The notes beneath the pieces are model-generated. The model made no database searches. It was not told where the DNA came from and saw only the letters and a list, made by a program, of their open reading frames with translations. A program made the translations under genes and the position numbers. Shown here in pieces: positions 33,804 to 42,727 of a stretch of DNA of 56,601 bases (positions are counted from its first letter, which is position 1; every line of letters starts with the position of its first letter). The stretch covers positions 1 to 56,601 of the forward strand of contig CANQAK010000005.1 in the NCBI GenBank assembly GCA_947589495.1, in the 5' to 3' direction. Origin of the DNA: an uncultured Bacilli bacterium (GTDB taxonomy: Bacteria > Bacillota_I > Bacilli_A > RF39 > UBA660).

Positions 33804-34970
33804 TTATTTAATAATTTCTGATACTACACCAGCACCAACAGTACGTCCACCTTCACGGATTGAGAATTTAGTACCATTTTCAAGTGCAACTGGTGCGATT
33901 AATTCAACTGTCATATCTACATTATCTCCAGGCATAACCATTTCAACACCTTCTGGTAACTCGATAACACCAGTTACGTCAGTAGTTCTGAAATAGAATT
34001 GAGGACGATAATTTGAGAAGAATGGTGTATGACGTCCACCTTCTTCTTTAGATAGAACATATACACTAGCTTTAAACTTAGTATGTGGAGTAACACTTCC
34101 TGGTTTTGCAAGTACTTGTCCACGTTCAACGTCTTCACGAGCAATTCCACGTAGAAGTACACCAGCATTATCTCCAGCTTGAGCATAATCTAATGATTTA
34201 CGGAACATTTCAATACCAGTAACAACTGATTTTTGAGTAGGTCTTAAACCAACGATTTCTACTTCATCATTAAGATTTAATCTACCACGTTCAACACGTC
34301 CTGTAACAACAGTTCCACGTCCTGAAATTGTAAATACATCTTCAATACTCATTAAGAATGGTTTATCTGTATCACGAACAGGAGCATCAATGTATGAATC
34401 AACTGCAGCCATTAAATCACGAATTGATTGAGCAGCTTTTTCATCACCTTCTAATGCTTTTAATGCACTACCACGAATGATAGGGCAATCAGAATCAAAA
34501 TTATATTCTCCTAATAATTCTCTAATTTCCATTTCTACTAAGTCTAGTAATTCTGGATCATCTACTTGGTCACATTTATTCATGTAAACAACAATCTTAG
34601 GCACACCAACTTGACGAGATAATAAAATATGTTCTCTAGTTTGTGGCATAGGACCATCAGCTGCAGAAACAACAAGGATTGCTCCGTCCATTTGAGCAGC
34701 ACCAGTAATCATGTTTTTAACATAATCGGCATGTCCTGGACAGTCAACGTGAGCATAATGACGTTTTTCAGTTTCATACTCAACGTGAGCAGTATTAATA
34801 GTTATACCTCTTTCCCTTTCCTCTGGAGCTTTGTCGATATCAGCATAATCAACAAATTGACCAAAATATTTAGTGATCGCAGCAGTTAATGTAGTTTTAC
34901 CATGGTCAACGTGTCCAATAGTACCTATATTAACGTGTTCTTTAGAACGATCAAATTTTTCTCTTGCCAT
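33804..34970 (-). CDS. tuf: Elongation factor Tu
   Basis: The 388-residue GTPase that brings aminoacyl-tRNA to the ribosome. G1 GHVDHGKT is at residues 17-24, G3 DCPGHADY follows with the catalytic His, and G4 NKCD is present. Domains 2 and 3 are complete ([18 protein letters not shown]; the end [15 protein letters not shown]). The codon choice is visibly more GC-rich and biased than in neighbouring genes, as expected for a highly expressed gene. It is last in the rpsL-rpsG-fusA-tuf set, with an AAAGGAGG ribosome binding site and an extra promoter in the 72-bp gap after fusA. Confidence 0.99.
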   Translation of the reverse strand: MAREKFDRSKEHVNIGTIGHVDHGKTTLTAAITKYFGQFVDYADIDKAPEERERGITINTAHVEYETEKRHYAHVDCPGHADYVKNMITGAAQMDGAILVVSAADGPMPQTREHILLSRQVGVPKIVVYMNKCDQVDDPELLDLVEMEIRELLGEYNFDSDCPIIRGSALKALEGDEKAAQSIRDLMAAVDSYIDAPVRDTDKPFLMSIEDVFTISGRGTVVTGRVERGRLNLNDEVEIVGLRPTQKSVVTGIEMFRKSLDYAQAGDNAGVLLRGIAREDVERGQVLAKPGSVTPHTKFKASVYVLSKEEGGRHTPFFSNYRPQFYFRTTDVTGVIELPEGVEMVMPGDNVDMTVELIAPVALENGTKFSIREGGRTVGAGVVSEIIK

Positions 34971-35004
34971 ATAATATTTTCCTCCTTTTCTTATTTACTA
35001 TTAT

Positions 35005-35033
35005 ATTTTATCTAATGCTTGAAATTTTTTCAA
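35005..35033 (-). promoter_or_regulatory. Internal promoter of tuf
   Basis: Minus strand TTGAAA (35028-35033), 17-bp spacer, TAAAAT (35005-35010), in the fusA-tuf gap. It explains how tuf can be made in excess of EF-G. The inverted repeat over the -35 box has no T-run and is not a terminator. Confidence 0.65.
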
Positions 35034-35042
35034 GTATTATTC

Positions 35043-37118
35043 TTAATTAACGCTGTTTTTCTTTATAATATCATCAGCAATATTTTTTGGTACTTCTTCA
35101 TAATGATCTAATGTCATTGTAAATGTACCACGTCCTTGTGAATTAGAACGTAATGTTGTAGCATAACCAAACATTTCTGCTAAAGGTACCATTGCATTAA
35201 TTGATAATGCATTTCCTCTTGATTCATTTCCTAGAGGTTTACCTCTTCTACTTGTTAAATCACCCATAACATTACCCATATATTCTTCAGGAACAACTAC
35301 TTCAACCTTCATAATTGGTTCAAGTAATACTGGTTTACATTTATTTAATGCTTCTTTTAAAGCCATTGATGCAGCAATTTTGAAAGCCATTTCTGATGAG
35401 TCTACATCATGATAAGAACCATCAAATAATGTTGCTTTAACATCTACCATTGGGTAACCTGCTAAAATACCACCGGCCATTGCTTCTTGTAAACCTTTAT
35501 CAGTAACAGGAATATATTCACGAGGAACTACCCCTCCTACAATTGCATCAACAAATTCATAACCTTTTTCAGGATTTGGTTCAAATTTAACCCAAACATG
35601 TCCATATTGTCCACGTCCACCTGATTGTTTAATATATTTTCCTTCACAGTCAGCTGCTTGTGTAATTGTTTCACGATAAGCAACTTGTGGACGGCCTATA
35701 TTGGCTTCAACATTAAATTCATCTTTCATACGACGAACTAATACTTCAAGGTGTAATTCACCCATACCACTAATAACTGTTTGACCAGTTTCAACATCAG
35801 TTCTATATCTAAATGTTGGATCTTCTTCAGCTAGTTTTTGTAAAGCTTGACCTAATTTATCTTGATCAGCTTTACTCTTAGGTTCAATAGCTTCATCAAT
35901 AACTGGTTCAGGGAATTCCATTCCATTCATTATTACTGGACTCTTTTCATCACAAAGTGTATCAGCTGTAGTTGTATTTTTTAAACCAACTAATGCAGCA
36001 ATTTCTCCAGTATAAACTTCAGAAATTTCTTTTCTTTGGTTAGCATGCATTTGTAAAATACGTCCAACTCTTTCTTTAACATTTTTAGTACTATTTAAAA
36101 TATATGACCCACTTGTTAAATGTCCTGAATATACACGGAAGAAAGCAAGTCTACCAACATATGGATCTGTCATAATTTTAAATGCCATAGCAGTAAAAGG
36201 TTCATTATCACTAGGATGACGTTTAACTAAATTACCGTTTGCATCAGTACAATCTATAGCTTCAATATCAGTTGGAGCTGGCATGTAGTCAATAACAGCA
36301 TCAAGTGCTAGTTTTATACCTGTATTTGATAATGCACTACCACATAATACTGGGAAAAATTCAGCGGCTAAAACACCTTTTCTAATTGCTCCTTTAATTT
36401 CTTGAACAGTTAATTCTTCTCCCATTAAGTATTTTTCCATTAAAGCATCATCAAATTCAACTGCTTTTTCTACTAATTCTAATCTTTTAGTAGCAACAAG
36501 ATCTTTTAAATCTTCAGGAATATCTATTTCTTTATAATTTTCATGTTCATCAGTACGATCAAATGTATAAGCTTTTTGTTCAATTAAATCTATTATACCA
36601 TGAAAATCATTTTCAGCTCCTATTGGCCATTGAATTGGAGCATAATTAACACCTAATCTTTTACCAATAGTCTCTAAAGAAAATTCAAAATCTGCTCCAA
36701 GTTTATCCATTTTATTAACAAAAATCATTCTTGGAACTTTATATTCAGTAGCTTGACGCCATACTGTTTCTGATTGTGGTTCTACACCAGCATTACCATC
36801 TAGTAAGCATATTGAACCATCTAATACTCTTAAACTTCTTTGAACTTCAACAGTAAAGTCTACGTGTCCCGGAGTATCAATAATATTTAAACGATATCCT
36901 TTCCAATGTGCTGTTGTTGCAGCACTTGTTATAGTAATACCACGTTCCTTTTCTTGTTCCATCCAATCCATTTGAGATTCTCCATCATGAGTTTCTCCAA
37001 TTTTATGTGTAATACCTGTATGAAATAAAACTCTTTCTGTAAAAGTAGTTTTACCGGCATCAATATGTGCCATAATACCAATATTACGAACTTTATCTAT
37101 TGTAACGTCTCTTGCCAT
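35043..37118 (-). CDS. fusA: Elongation factor G
   Basis: The 691-residue translocation GTPase. G1 AHIDAGKTT is near residues 17-25, then the switch region [12 protein letters not shown]3 DTPGHVDF and G4 NKMDKLGAD, followed by domains II to V ([13 protein letters not shown] in domain [21 protein letters not shown] in domain V). It starts 3 bp after the rpsG stop without a clear ribosome binding site of its own, so it is probably translated by coupling to rpsG. Confidence 0.99.
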   Translation of the reverse strand: MARDVTIDKVRNIGIMAHIDAGKTTFTERVLFHTGITHKIGETHDGESQMDWMEQEKERGITITSAATTAHWKGYRLNIIDTPGHVDFTVEVQRSLRVLDGSICLLDGNAGVEPQSETVWRQATEYKVPRMIFVNKMDKLGADFEFSLETIGKRLGVNYAPIQWPIGAENDFHGIIDLIEQKAYTFDRTDEHENYKEIDIPEDLKDLVATKRLELVEKAVEFDDALMEKYLMGEELTVQEIKGAIRKGVLAAEFFPVLCGSALSNTGIKLALDAVIDYMPAPTDIEAIDCTDANGNLVKRHPSDNEPFTAMAFKIMTDPYVGRLAFFRVYSGHLTSGSYILNSTKNVKERVGRILQMHANQRKEISEVYTGEIAALVGLKNTTTADTLCDEKSPVIMNGMEFPEPVIDEAIEPKSKADQDKLGQALQKLAEEDPTFRYRTDVETGQTVISGMGELHLEVLVRRMKDEFNVEANIGRPQVAYRETITQAADCEGKYIKQSGGRGQYGHVWVKFEPNPEKGYEFVDAIVGGVVPREYIPVTDKGLQEAMAGGILAGYPMVDVKATLFDGSYHDVDSSEMAFKIAASMALKEALNKCKPVLLEPIMKVEVVVPEEYMGNVMGDLTSRRGKPLGNESRGNALSINAMVPLAEMFGYATTLRSNSQGRGTFTMTLDHYEEVPKNIADDIIKKNSVN

Positions 37119-37121
37119 AAT

Positions 37122-37589
37122 CTACCATCTATAATGAGCAAATGCTTTATTTGCTTCAGCCATTTTATGTGTATCTTCACGTTTTTTAACAGCTCCACCT
37201 ACACCATTAGCAGCATCTATAATTTCATTTGCTAAATTTATAGCCATACCCTTTCCATTTCTTAATTTTGCATAATTTACTAACCAACGAAGTGCCAATG
37301 TTTGAGCTCTTTCATCAGTAACTTCCATTGGAACTTGATAGTTAGAACCACCAACACGACGAGATTTAACTTCTAGTGCTGGACTTATATTTTTTAAAGC
37401 TTCTGTATAAACATCCATAGCTTTTTTACCTGTTTGTTTTTCAACAATGTCAAAGGCTTCATATAAAATCTTTTCTGCAGTACCTTTTTTACCATCTAAC
37501 ATAATTGCATTAATAAGTTTAGTAACAACTTTTGAATTATATATAGGATCTGGTAATACATCTCTTTTAATTGCTCTTCTTTTACGCAT
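37122..37589 (-). CDS. rpsG: 30S ribosomal protein S7
   Basis: 155 residues, normal length. It begins [17 protein letters not shown] and ends with the typical FAHYRW. S7 is a primary binder of the 3' major domain of 16S rRNA and organises the head of the small subunit. In many bacteria it also represses its own operon by binding mRNA. The gene lies 23 bp after rpsL, with an AAAGGAGG ribosome binding site. Confidence 0.99.
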   Translation of the reverse strand: MRKRRAIKRDVLPDPIYNSKVVTKLINAIMLDGKKGTAEKILYEAFDIVEKQTGKKAMDVYTEALKNISPALEVKSRRVGGSNYQVPMEVTDERAQTLALRWLVNYAKLRNGKGMAINLANEIIDAANGVGGAVKKREDTHKMAEANKAFAHYRW

Positions 37590-37612
37590 TTAATTTCCTC
37601 CTTTTCTAATTT

Positions 37613-38023
37613 TTATTTACTTTTTTTAGTACCATATCTACTACGTGCTTGTTTACGATTTTCTACACCATGAGTATCAAGTGTACCACGTACAATGTGA
37701 TAACGAACACCGATTAAGTCTTTTACACGACCACCACGAACTAATACAACGCTGTGTTCTTGTAAATTGTGTCCTTCTCCTGGAATATATGCATCAATTT
37801 CTTTACCATTAGAAAGTCTAACACGAGCATATTTACGTAATGCTGAGTTTGGTTTCTTTGGTGTCTTTGTTCCTACACGAGTACAAACTCCTCTTTTTTG
37901 TGGACTTTTTGCATCAGTTTGTTTTCTTTCTAATGTATTAAATCCAACATTAAGTACTGGACTTTTACTCTTTTTAGTTTTCTTTTGACGATTTTTCTTA
38001 ACTAATTGATTTATTGTTGGCAT
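37613..38023 (-). CDS. rpsL: 30S ribosomal protein S12
   Basis: 136 residues from the ATG at 38023 ([10 protein letters not shown]), which follows AGAAGGGAGAG; a longer in-frame start at 38047 would add eight unconserved residues. S12 lies at the decoding centre. The loop [17 protein letters not shown] contains the lysine tied to streptomycin sensitivity, and [22 protein letters not shown] is fully conserved. It heads the str operon under a strong promoter at 38119-38148. Confidence 0.99.
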   Translation of the reverse strand: MPTINQLVKKNRQKKTKKSKSPVLNVGFNTLERKQTDAKSPQKRGVCTRVGTKTPKKPNSALRKYARVRLSNGKEIDAYIPGEGHNLQEHSVVLVRGGRVKDLIGVRYHIVRGTLDTHGVENRKQARSRYGTKKSK

Positions 38024-38079
38024 ATTATCTCTCCCTTCTATTAACACGAATCCAAGTGTGTCAAAAATATCTTTTAAAT

Positions 38080-38102
38080 TAAGTTCTACAAGGTAGAACC
38101 TA
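38080..38102 (-). promoter_or_regulatory. Leader hairpin of the str operon
   Basis: On the minus strand GGTTCTAC / GTAGAACT form a tight stem in the untranslated leader before rpsL. There is no T-run, so it is not a terminator. It may be a binding site for S7, S12 or another protein, or only stabilise the RNA. Confidence 0.45.
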
Positions 38103-38118
38103 AATAAAATGCGTACTT

Positions 38119-38148
38119 AATATACCATTTTAATATATGTTTTGTCAA
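38119..38148 (-). promoter_or_regulatory. Promoter of the rpsL-rpsG-fusA-tuf operon
   Basis: Minus strand TTGACA (38143-38148), 18-bp spacer, TATATT (38119-38124) preceded by TGG. It leaves an RNA leader of about 90 nt before rpsL. Confidence 0.8.
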
Positions 38149-38164
38149 CAATTTTTAGACATAT

Positions 38165-38545
38165 TTAATAATTTAAAGTTTGATATCCTTTACATAATAC
38201 ATATCCATTATAATAATCTATATTATCTACATTACTAACAATAACATATCCATCACAATTTTTTCCTTTTCCATCTTTTAATTCATCTATATAATTATTA
38301 CTCTTTAATGTCTCAAAACTTATTCTATATTCTCCATTTACTTTTATATTATTGTCATCAATATAATTTTTAGCAGCAACTTCTAAATTACTTTCTAAAT
38401 CTAAATAAATTTTATTTTCTATAGAGTTCCCAATAGAACCATATAATTTATAAATAAAAAATACTGCAATTAATAACGCAATTAATAAGCCACCACTTAA
38501 TAAAAGCATTTCAAGAGTTCCCCATCCTTTATTATTTAACTTCAT
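38165..38545 (-). CDS. Type IV pilin-like protein
   Basis: 126 residues. The N-terminus MKLNNKGWGTLEM followed by about 22 hydrophobic residues is a class III prepilin signal: cleavage after Gly7 puts Trp at +1 and the conserved Glu at +5 (Glu12). The small outer domain ends with two cysteines (KNCDGYV and YVLCKGY) that could form the C-terminal disulfide loop of pilins. No prepilin peptidase or pilus ATPase is in the window. It follows a small membrane protein gene at 10 bp, both lying between rplL and rpsL. Confidence 0.72.
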   Translation of the reverse strand: MKLNNKGWGTLEMLLLSGGLLIALLIAVFFIYKLYGSIGNSIENKIYLDLESNLEVAAKNYIDDNNIKVNGEYRISFETLKSNNYIDELKDGKGKNCDGYVIVSNVDNIDYYNGYVLCKGYQTLNY

Positions 38546-38555
38546 TTATATCTTC

Positions 38556-38831
38556 CTAACTATTTGTTGGTAATTTCTCCCTGACATTTATAAATATATG
38601 CCCAAATTCTTTTCCATATAAGCTATTTCTTTCATATGTTATTGATTTATATCCTAACCCCCAATAAACATAAACATGTCCATCATCATATGTCAAAGTA
38701 TCTTCTTTTAATACTATTAACATTGGTTCATTATTTTGATATCTAATATATTCTATAATTATTAAACCAATCCACATTACAACAAGTGTTAAAATAAACA
38801 CTTTAAATATAATCCCCAATGTTTTACGCAT
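38556..38831 (-). CDS. Small single-pass membrane protein
   Basis: 91 residues: a membrane helix at about residues 8-28, then a small outer domain (DDGHVYVYWGLGYKSITYER) that I do not recognise. AGAGGTGA precedes the ATG. It forms a two-gene unit with the pilin-like gene and may help its display or assembly; this is inferred only from position. Confidence 0.68.
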   Translation of the reverse strand: MRKTLGIIFKVFILTLVVMWIGLIIIEYIRYQNNEPMLIVLKEDTLTYDDGHVYVYWGLGYKSITYERNSLYGKEFGHIFINVREKLPTNS

Positions 38832-38887
38832 AGTATCACCTCTAATAATTATAAAATATAGTTATTAAAAATGCAATTAAGTTTAAA

Positions 38888-38918
38888 CAAAAAAGATTGC
38901 TAACTCATGTTAACAATC
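38888..38918 (-). terminator. Terminator of rplL
   Basis: Ten-base-pair stem GATTGTTAAC / GTTAGCAATC on the minus strand with one G-T pair and a 4-base loop, followed by six Ts. It separates rplJL from the small membrane protein genes. Confidence 0.88.
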
Positions 38919-38933
38919 TCTATCATAAAATAA

Positions 38934-39302
38934 TTATGCTAATTCTACTTCAGCACCAGCTTCAGTTAATTGATCAGCAATAGCTTTAGCTTCATCAGCA
39001 GGAACATTTTCTTTAATATTTCCACCATTATCTGCTAAACCTTTAGCTTCAACTAATCCTAAGCCTGTAATTTCTTTAATGATTTTAATTACAGCGATTT
39101 TATTTCCGCCAGCACTTTTAAGAACAACAGTTTTTGTAGAAGATCCTTCATCTTCAGCACCTTGTGCTGGAGCAGCAGCTACTGCAACTGCAGATGGATC
39201 AACACCAAATTCTTCTTTCATTGCATCAACTAATTCTTTTACTTCAAGAATAGTCATTTCTTTTAATGCACTTATAAATTCATCTTTTGTTAATTTTGCC
39301 AT
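38934..39302 (-). CDS. rplL: 50S ribosomal protein L7/L12
   Basis: 122 residues with the N-terminal dimer domain (LTKDEFISALKEMTILEVKEL), an Ala-rich hinge (VAVAAAPAQGAEDEG) and the C-terminal factor-binding domain (KIAVIKIIKEITGLGLVEAKGL). It forms the ribosomal stalk with L10 and recruits EF-Tu and EF-G, which are encoded in the same cluster. It lies 7 bp after rplJ. Confidence 0.99.
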   Translation of the reverse strand: MAKLTKDEFISALKEMTILEVKELVDAMKEEFGVDPSAVAVAAAPAQGAEDEGSSTKTVVLKSAGGNKIAVIKIIKEITGLGLVEAKGLADNGGNIKENVPADEAKAIADQLTEAGAEVELA

Positions 39303-39309
39303 TTTTCTC

Positions 39310-39807
39310 CTATTCCTTTCCTTCTAATTGTTCGGCATAAAGATTTAAACTTATTGATAAATCTCTAACATATTGGATCATGCCACCAGCAAGCATTGTA
39401 AGAAGTCCTTCTCTTGATGGAATACTTGCATATTCTTTAATAACGTCAAGACTTGCTACATCACCACTGATAATTCCAACACGAATGTTTAACTTGTCAT
39501 GTCCTTTAGCAAACTCTGCTATTACCTTAATTGGTTCTAACAAAGTATTACCAAATAACAAAGCGTTTGGGCCTTCTAAAAATTCATCCATGTTAATTTT
39601 TAATTCATCTAAAGCTCTTTTTAAAAGAGTATTCTTATAAATCTTAACATTAGAATTAATTTCATTTAGCTTATTTCTTAATTCAGTCATTTCTGAAACA
39701 GTTAAACCTTGATATTGAAATAAAATAACAGATTCGCTATTTTTGATATTATCAATAATTTCACTTACGATAACTTTCTTCTCATTAAGAATTTTTTCGC
39801 TTGCCAT
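39310..39807 (-). CDS. rplJ: 50S ribosomal protein L10
   Basis: 165 residues. L10 anchors the L7/L12 dimers to 23S rRNA. ILFQYQGLTVSEMTELRNKL and NALLFGN are the usual conserved parts, and the C-terminal helix that holds L12 is present. It has its own promoter in the end of rplA and an L10-type leader RNA, by which L10 represses its own synthesis. Confidence 0.98.
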   Translation of the reverse strand: MASEKILNEKKVIVSEIIDNIKNSESVILFQYQGLTVSEMTELRNKLNEINSNVKIYKNTLLKRALDELKINMDEFLEGPNALLFGNTLLEPIKVIAEFAKGHDKLNIRVGIISGDVASLDVIKEYASIPSREGLLTMLAGGMIQYVRDLSISLNLYAEQLEGKE

Positions 39808-39829
39808 TTTTCCTCCTTATATATTAAGA

Positions 39830-39925
39830 AAAGCTTCCGATTTTGGGAAGCTAAAAAACAAGTTTAAAGTTCCCCTCGGTAGGATTTTTAAAAGTATTAC
39901 TTCCCTACTGTCTTCGGTTTTTCTT
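39830..39925 (-). promoter_or_regulatory. L10 (rplJ) leader RNA
   Basis: The minus strand carries ACCGAAGACAGTAGGGAAG (in 39899-39918), then ATCCTACCGAGGGGAAC, the conserved kink-turn and pairing region of the Firmicutes L10 leader, bound by L10 or the L10-L12 complex. Close to rplJ a stem AGCTTCCC / GGAAGCT followed by TTTCTT could act as attenuator. Confidence 0.85.
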
Positions 39926-39938
39926 TTCTTCTTTAAGT

Positions 39939-39967
39939 ATTATATACTACAACTTATTAAATGTCAA
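39939..39967 (-). promoter_or_regulatory. Promoter of rplJ-rplL within the end of rplA
   Basis: Minus strand TTGACA (39962-39967), 17-bp spacer, TATAAT (39939-39944): full consensus. The -35 box lies inside the last codons of rplA. Confidence 0.88.
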
Positions 39968-40655
39968 AGGAATTTTTATCAACTTTAATTCCAGGACCCA
40001 TAGTTGTAGAAATAGTAATTTTATCTATAAATACACCTTTTACTGCTTGAGGTTTAGCTTTATTTATAGTTTTAATTACATATTCTAAATTTTCTAATAA
40101 TTTAGATTCATCAAATGATACTTTACCTATAATAGTATGAATGTTTCCATAAGAATCAGTTCTATAAGTAACCATACCACTTTTTAAATCTTTAACAACA
40201 TCAGCAACTTTAGTAGTTACAGTTCCTGTTTTAGGATTTGGCATTAAACCTTTTGGACCTAAAACATTACCAATTTTACCAACTTCTGGCATCATATCTG
40301 GAGTAGCTACGATAACATCAAAATCAAACCAATTTTCAGCTTTAATTTTATCAAGCATATCTTTATCTCCAACATAGTCAGCACCAGCTTTTTTAGCTTC
40401 TTCAGCAAACGCACCTTTAGCAATAACTAAAACTTTTTTACTTTTACCTGTTCCATTAGGCATAACTAATGAACCTCTTAATTGTTGGTCAGTTTTTTTA
40501 GCATCAATGTTTAATTTTATTGCAACTTCAACAGTGCTATCAAACTTAGTAACTGATGTATTTTTAACTAATTTTGTTGCTTCTTCTTTAGTATAAAGTT
40601 TATTACTGTCAACAGTATTAGCAACTTCCACATATTTTTTACTATGTTTCTTCAT
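39957..40655 (-). CDS. rplA: 50S ribosomal protein L1
   Basis: 232 residues, the normal bacterial length. Conserved parts are VEVAIKLNIDAKKTDQQLRG, GNVLGPKGLMPNPKTGTVT and the end TTMGPGIKVD. L1 forms the mobile stalk at the tRNA exit side of the ribosome and represses the rplK-rplA mRNA in many bacteria. It lies 53 bp after rplK, the usual order. Confidence 0.99.
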   Translation of the reverse strand: MKKHSKKYVEVANTVDSNKLYTKEEATKLVKNTSVTKFDSTVEVAIKLNIDAKKTDQQLRGSLVMPNGTGKSKKVLVIAKGAFAEEAKKAGADYVGDKDMLDKIKAENWFDFDVIVATPDMMPEVGKIGNVLGPKGLMPNPKTGTVTTKVADVVKDLKSGMVTYRTDSYGNIHTIIGKVSFDESKLLENLEYVIKTINKAKPQAVKGVFIDKITISTTMGPGIKVDKNSFDI

Positions 40656-40708
40656 CTTATTCCTCCTAACTGTGGTTAATTAGCGGATTTTTTATTATAA
40701 ATAATTTA

Positions 40709-41302
40709 TTATTCACTTTCTTCTTCGTTTTTATCTTCTTCACCAATAACTGGTACATCGATTTCTTCTTTGCTAGCAGCTTCTTCTTCCATTTGAGAAA
40801 GTTCAGCTTCACGTTTTTGCATTTCTTTTTCTTCTTCAAGAGCTTCTTTAGCTTGTTCAGCAAGTTCTTTATCAGTTCTACCAGAAACAGCAATTCCCAT
40901 ATTTCTTGCTGTACCTTCAATGATATTCATAGCTTCATCTACAGTATAAGCATTTAAATCTGGTAATTTAGTTTCAGCAATACTTCTCAAATCAGCTTCG
41001 CTTATTGTAGCAACGATTTGATTAGCACCCTTACTGCTACCTTTTTGGATTTTTGCTACTTTTTTTAGTAAGAATCCAGCAGGTGGAGTTTTTAATACAA
41101 AATCAAACGTTCTATCATCATAAATAGAGATTTCACAAGGAACTACATCTCCCATTTTATCACGAGTAGCGTCATTAAATTTTGTACAAAATTCTTGTAA
41201 GTTAATACCAGCAGGTCCTAAAACTGTTCCAACTGGTGGTGCTGGTGTTGCTTTGCCAGCTTGAATTTCAAGTTTAATTTTCTTTACGACTTCTTTTGCC
41301 AC
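40709..41302 (-). CDS. rplK: 50S ribosomal protein L11 with long acidic C-terminal tail
   Basis: 197 residues from a GTG start at 41302 (AKEVVKKIKLEIQAGKATPA), preceded by AGGAGGTG; a longer frame upstream runs through the leader and is rejected. L11 with 23S rRNA forms the GTPase-associated centre. The body is normal to about residue 143 (GTARNMGIAVSG). After it come about 50 further residues with a coiled coil (EQAKEALEEEKEMQKREAEL) and a very acidic end (EEDKNEEESE). Standard L11 has about 141 residues and lacks this tail. Confidence 0.96.
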   Translation of the reverse strand: MAKEVVKKIKLEIQAGKATPAPPVGTVLGPAGINLQEFCTKFNDATRDKMGDVVPCEISIYDDRTFDFVLKTPPAGFLLKKVAKIQKGSSKGANQIVATISEADLRSIAETKLPDLNAYTVDEAMNIIEGTARNMGIAVSGRTDKELAEQAKEALEEEKEMQKREAELSQMEEEAASKEEIDVPVIGEEDKNEEESE

Positions 41303-41430
41303 GAAAACACCTCCTATATAATTTTTTCGTGTTAGTGGTATTGGGCAAATCCGCATTCCCTCCCACATAACTTATACAATTAATAAATTGCATGTTAAAT
41401 AATATCATAAAAATTAAAGATATGCAATAC
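41303..41430 (-). promoter_or_regulatory. Leader of the rplK-rplA operon
   Basis: About 130 nt of untranslated RNA. Near the gene it contains GGGAGGGAATGCGGATTTGCC, able to fold on itself, which is a candidate for the L1 binding site that commonly controls this operon. The assignment rests on position, not on a firm motif match. Confidence 0.4.
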
Positions 41431-41436
41431 TTCGTG

Positions 41437-41465
41437 CTATAAAATTATATGCATACATATGTCAA
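41437..41465 (-). promoter_or_regulatory. Promoter of rplK-rplA
   Basis: Minus strand TTGACA (41460-41465), 17-bp spacer, TTATAG (41437-41442). The -35 box is perfect and the -10 box is weak. Confidence 0.55.
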
Positions 41466-41541
41466 TATAATTAATAAAATATTAGCATTTTTATACATAT
41501 TATGTTATTATTAAGTTATATTAAGGATAGAGGTTTTTATT

Positions 41542-42597
41542 ATGGCTAAAAAATTTTTCTATAATAAAGTACATAACACTAAAAAAACAATTATAAATAT
41601 AGTTATTATTGGTGTATGTATAATAGGAGTAATTATATGCTTTATCGTTACCGCCAATTTTCAAGGTGAATCTCAAAATGAACAAGGTGGCGAATTAAGC
41701 ATTAAAAATGATGTTACTATTGAAGTAAATGAAAAATTTACAAATGAAATCTTTTTTTCAAAAATTGAAAATGTTAATTTGAATAATATAAAAGTTACTT
41801 ATCCTAATGATTATGATGTTTCAAATATTGGAAAATATAAAGTTACATTGAATATAAATGGTAAAGATTATACTTCCAATTTAAACGTTGTTGATACAAT
41901 TAAACCAGAACTTGCTTTAAAAGAATTAACAATTGAAGAAAATGGTATTTATTCATCTAATGCCTTTGTAAAAAGTTGTACAGATAATAGTGAAAAAGAT
42001 TGTGATATTGAATTTTATAAAGAAGGTATGGATGAAGAAGGAAATACTATTGATTATTCAAAATATAAAGATGCAGGAACTTATCCAATCAAAATTGTAG
42101 CACGTGATGCTGCTGGAAATGAAGCAATTGAAGAAACTAATTTAATTATTACTAAAAAGAATACGACACCAACAGAGCCCCCACAAGAACCTGAGCCTGA
42201 AGTAGACGAGCCAGAACCTACTACATGTAAATATGGAAATGGTGAATATGATACAGATAATTACCTAGTGGCTATAAATATTACTTCAAATAATTGTGCT
42301 GTAAGCCTAGATTTATATAAAGATGCAACAATGTTAAATTCTACTAATAAATTAATGGAAAGTGAAACAACAAGAATTAAAAAAGATATTGAAGCTTTAA
42401 ATTTAAATGGTACTTTAGCTTTAAGTAGAGTTGTAATAGCGGTTGTAAATAAAAGTGGAAATGGTATTGTAGGATATGAATTAAAAATGACTGTAACAAT
42501 TACAAATAATGGTAAAACAGAAACTGCTGCAGAATATAAAGTTAATAATAAAGGAAAAAGAGTATTTACTCAAAACCCTTATAATTTAGGAGAGTAA
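41542..42597 (+). CDS. Membrane-anchored protein with Ig-like domain
   Basis: 351 residues. A membrane helix at about 17-40 anchors an outer part with an Ig-like domain of the DUF5011/bacterial cadherin-like type (YDVSNIGKYKVTLNINGKDY, then AGTYPIKIVARDAAGNEAIEE). A proline- and glutamate-rich linker (TPTEPPQEPEPEVDEPEP) follows, and a C-terminal domain (about 225-351) that I do not recognise. Two cysteines in the Ig part and two in the last domain may form disulfides. It resembles surface-display modules; the ligand is unknown. It is transcribed away from rplK and followed by a terminator. Confidence 0.75.
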   Translation: MAKKFFYNKVHNTKKTIINIVIIGVCIIGVIICFIVTANFQGESQNEQGGELSIKNDVTIEVNEKFTNEIFFSKIENVNLNNIKVTYPNDYDVSNIGKYKVTLNINGKDYTSNLNVVDTIKPELALKELTIEENGIYSSNAFVKSCTDNSEKDCDIEFYKEGMDEEGNTIDYSKYKDAGTYPIKIVARDAAGNEAIEETNLIITKKNTTPTEPPQEPEPEVDEPEPTTCKYGNGEYDTDNYLVAINITSNNCAVSLDLYKDATMLNSTNKLMESETTRIKKDIEALNLNGTLALSRVVIAVVNKSGNGIVGYELKMTVTITNNGKTETAAEYKVNNKGKRVFTQNPYNLGE

Positions 42598-42630
42598 ATA
42601 AATCCAATGTCATTAATTAAAAAATGAATA

Positions 42631-42667
42631 AAAAAATAGAATCAAATATAAAAATTCTATTTTTTTT
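42631..42667 (+). terminator. Terminator of the Ig-like protein gene
   Basis: AAAAAATAGAAT pairs with ATTCTATTTTTT across an 11-base loop, then T-run. Confidence 0.75.
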
Positions 42668-42703
42668 ATTCTATAAATTTATTTTTATTGTCTATTAGAT
42701 ATC

Positions 42704-42727
42704 AAAAAAATAGACTATTGTCTATTT
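42704..42727 (-). terminator. Terminator of the thioredoxin-like protein gene
   Basis: Minus strand AAATAGAC, loop AATA, GTCTATTT, followed by Ts. It overlaps the last codons of the gene. Confidence 0.82.

Noticed and set aside
34990-35040. The inverted repeat between fusA and tuf as a terminator
   Set aside because: There is no T-run after it, and it overlaps a well-spaced promoter that reads into tuf.
40666-40920. Lysine-rich open frame at the end of rplK
   Set aside because: It is a shifted frame of the acidic, repetitive L11 tail and has no start signals of its own.
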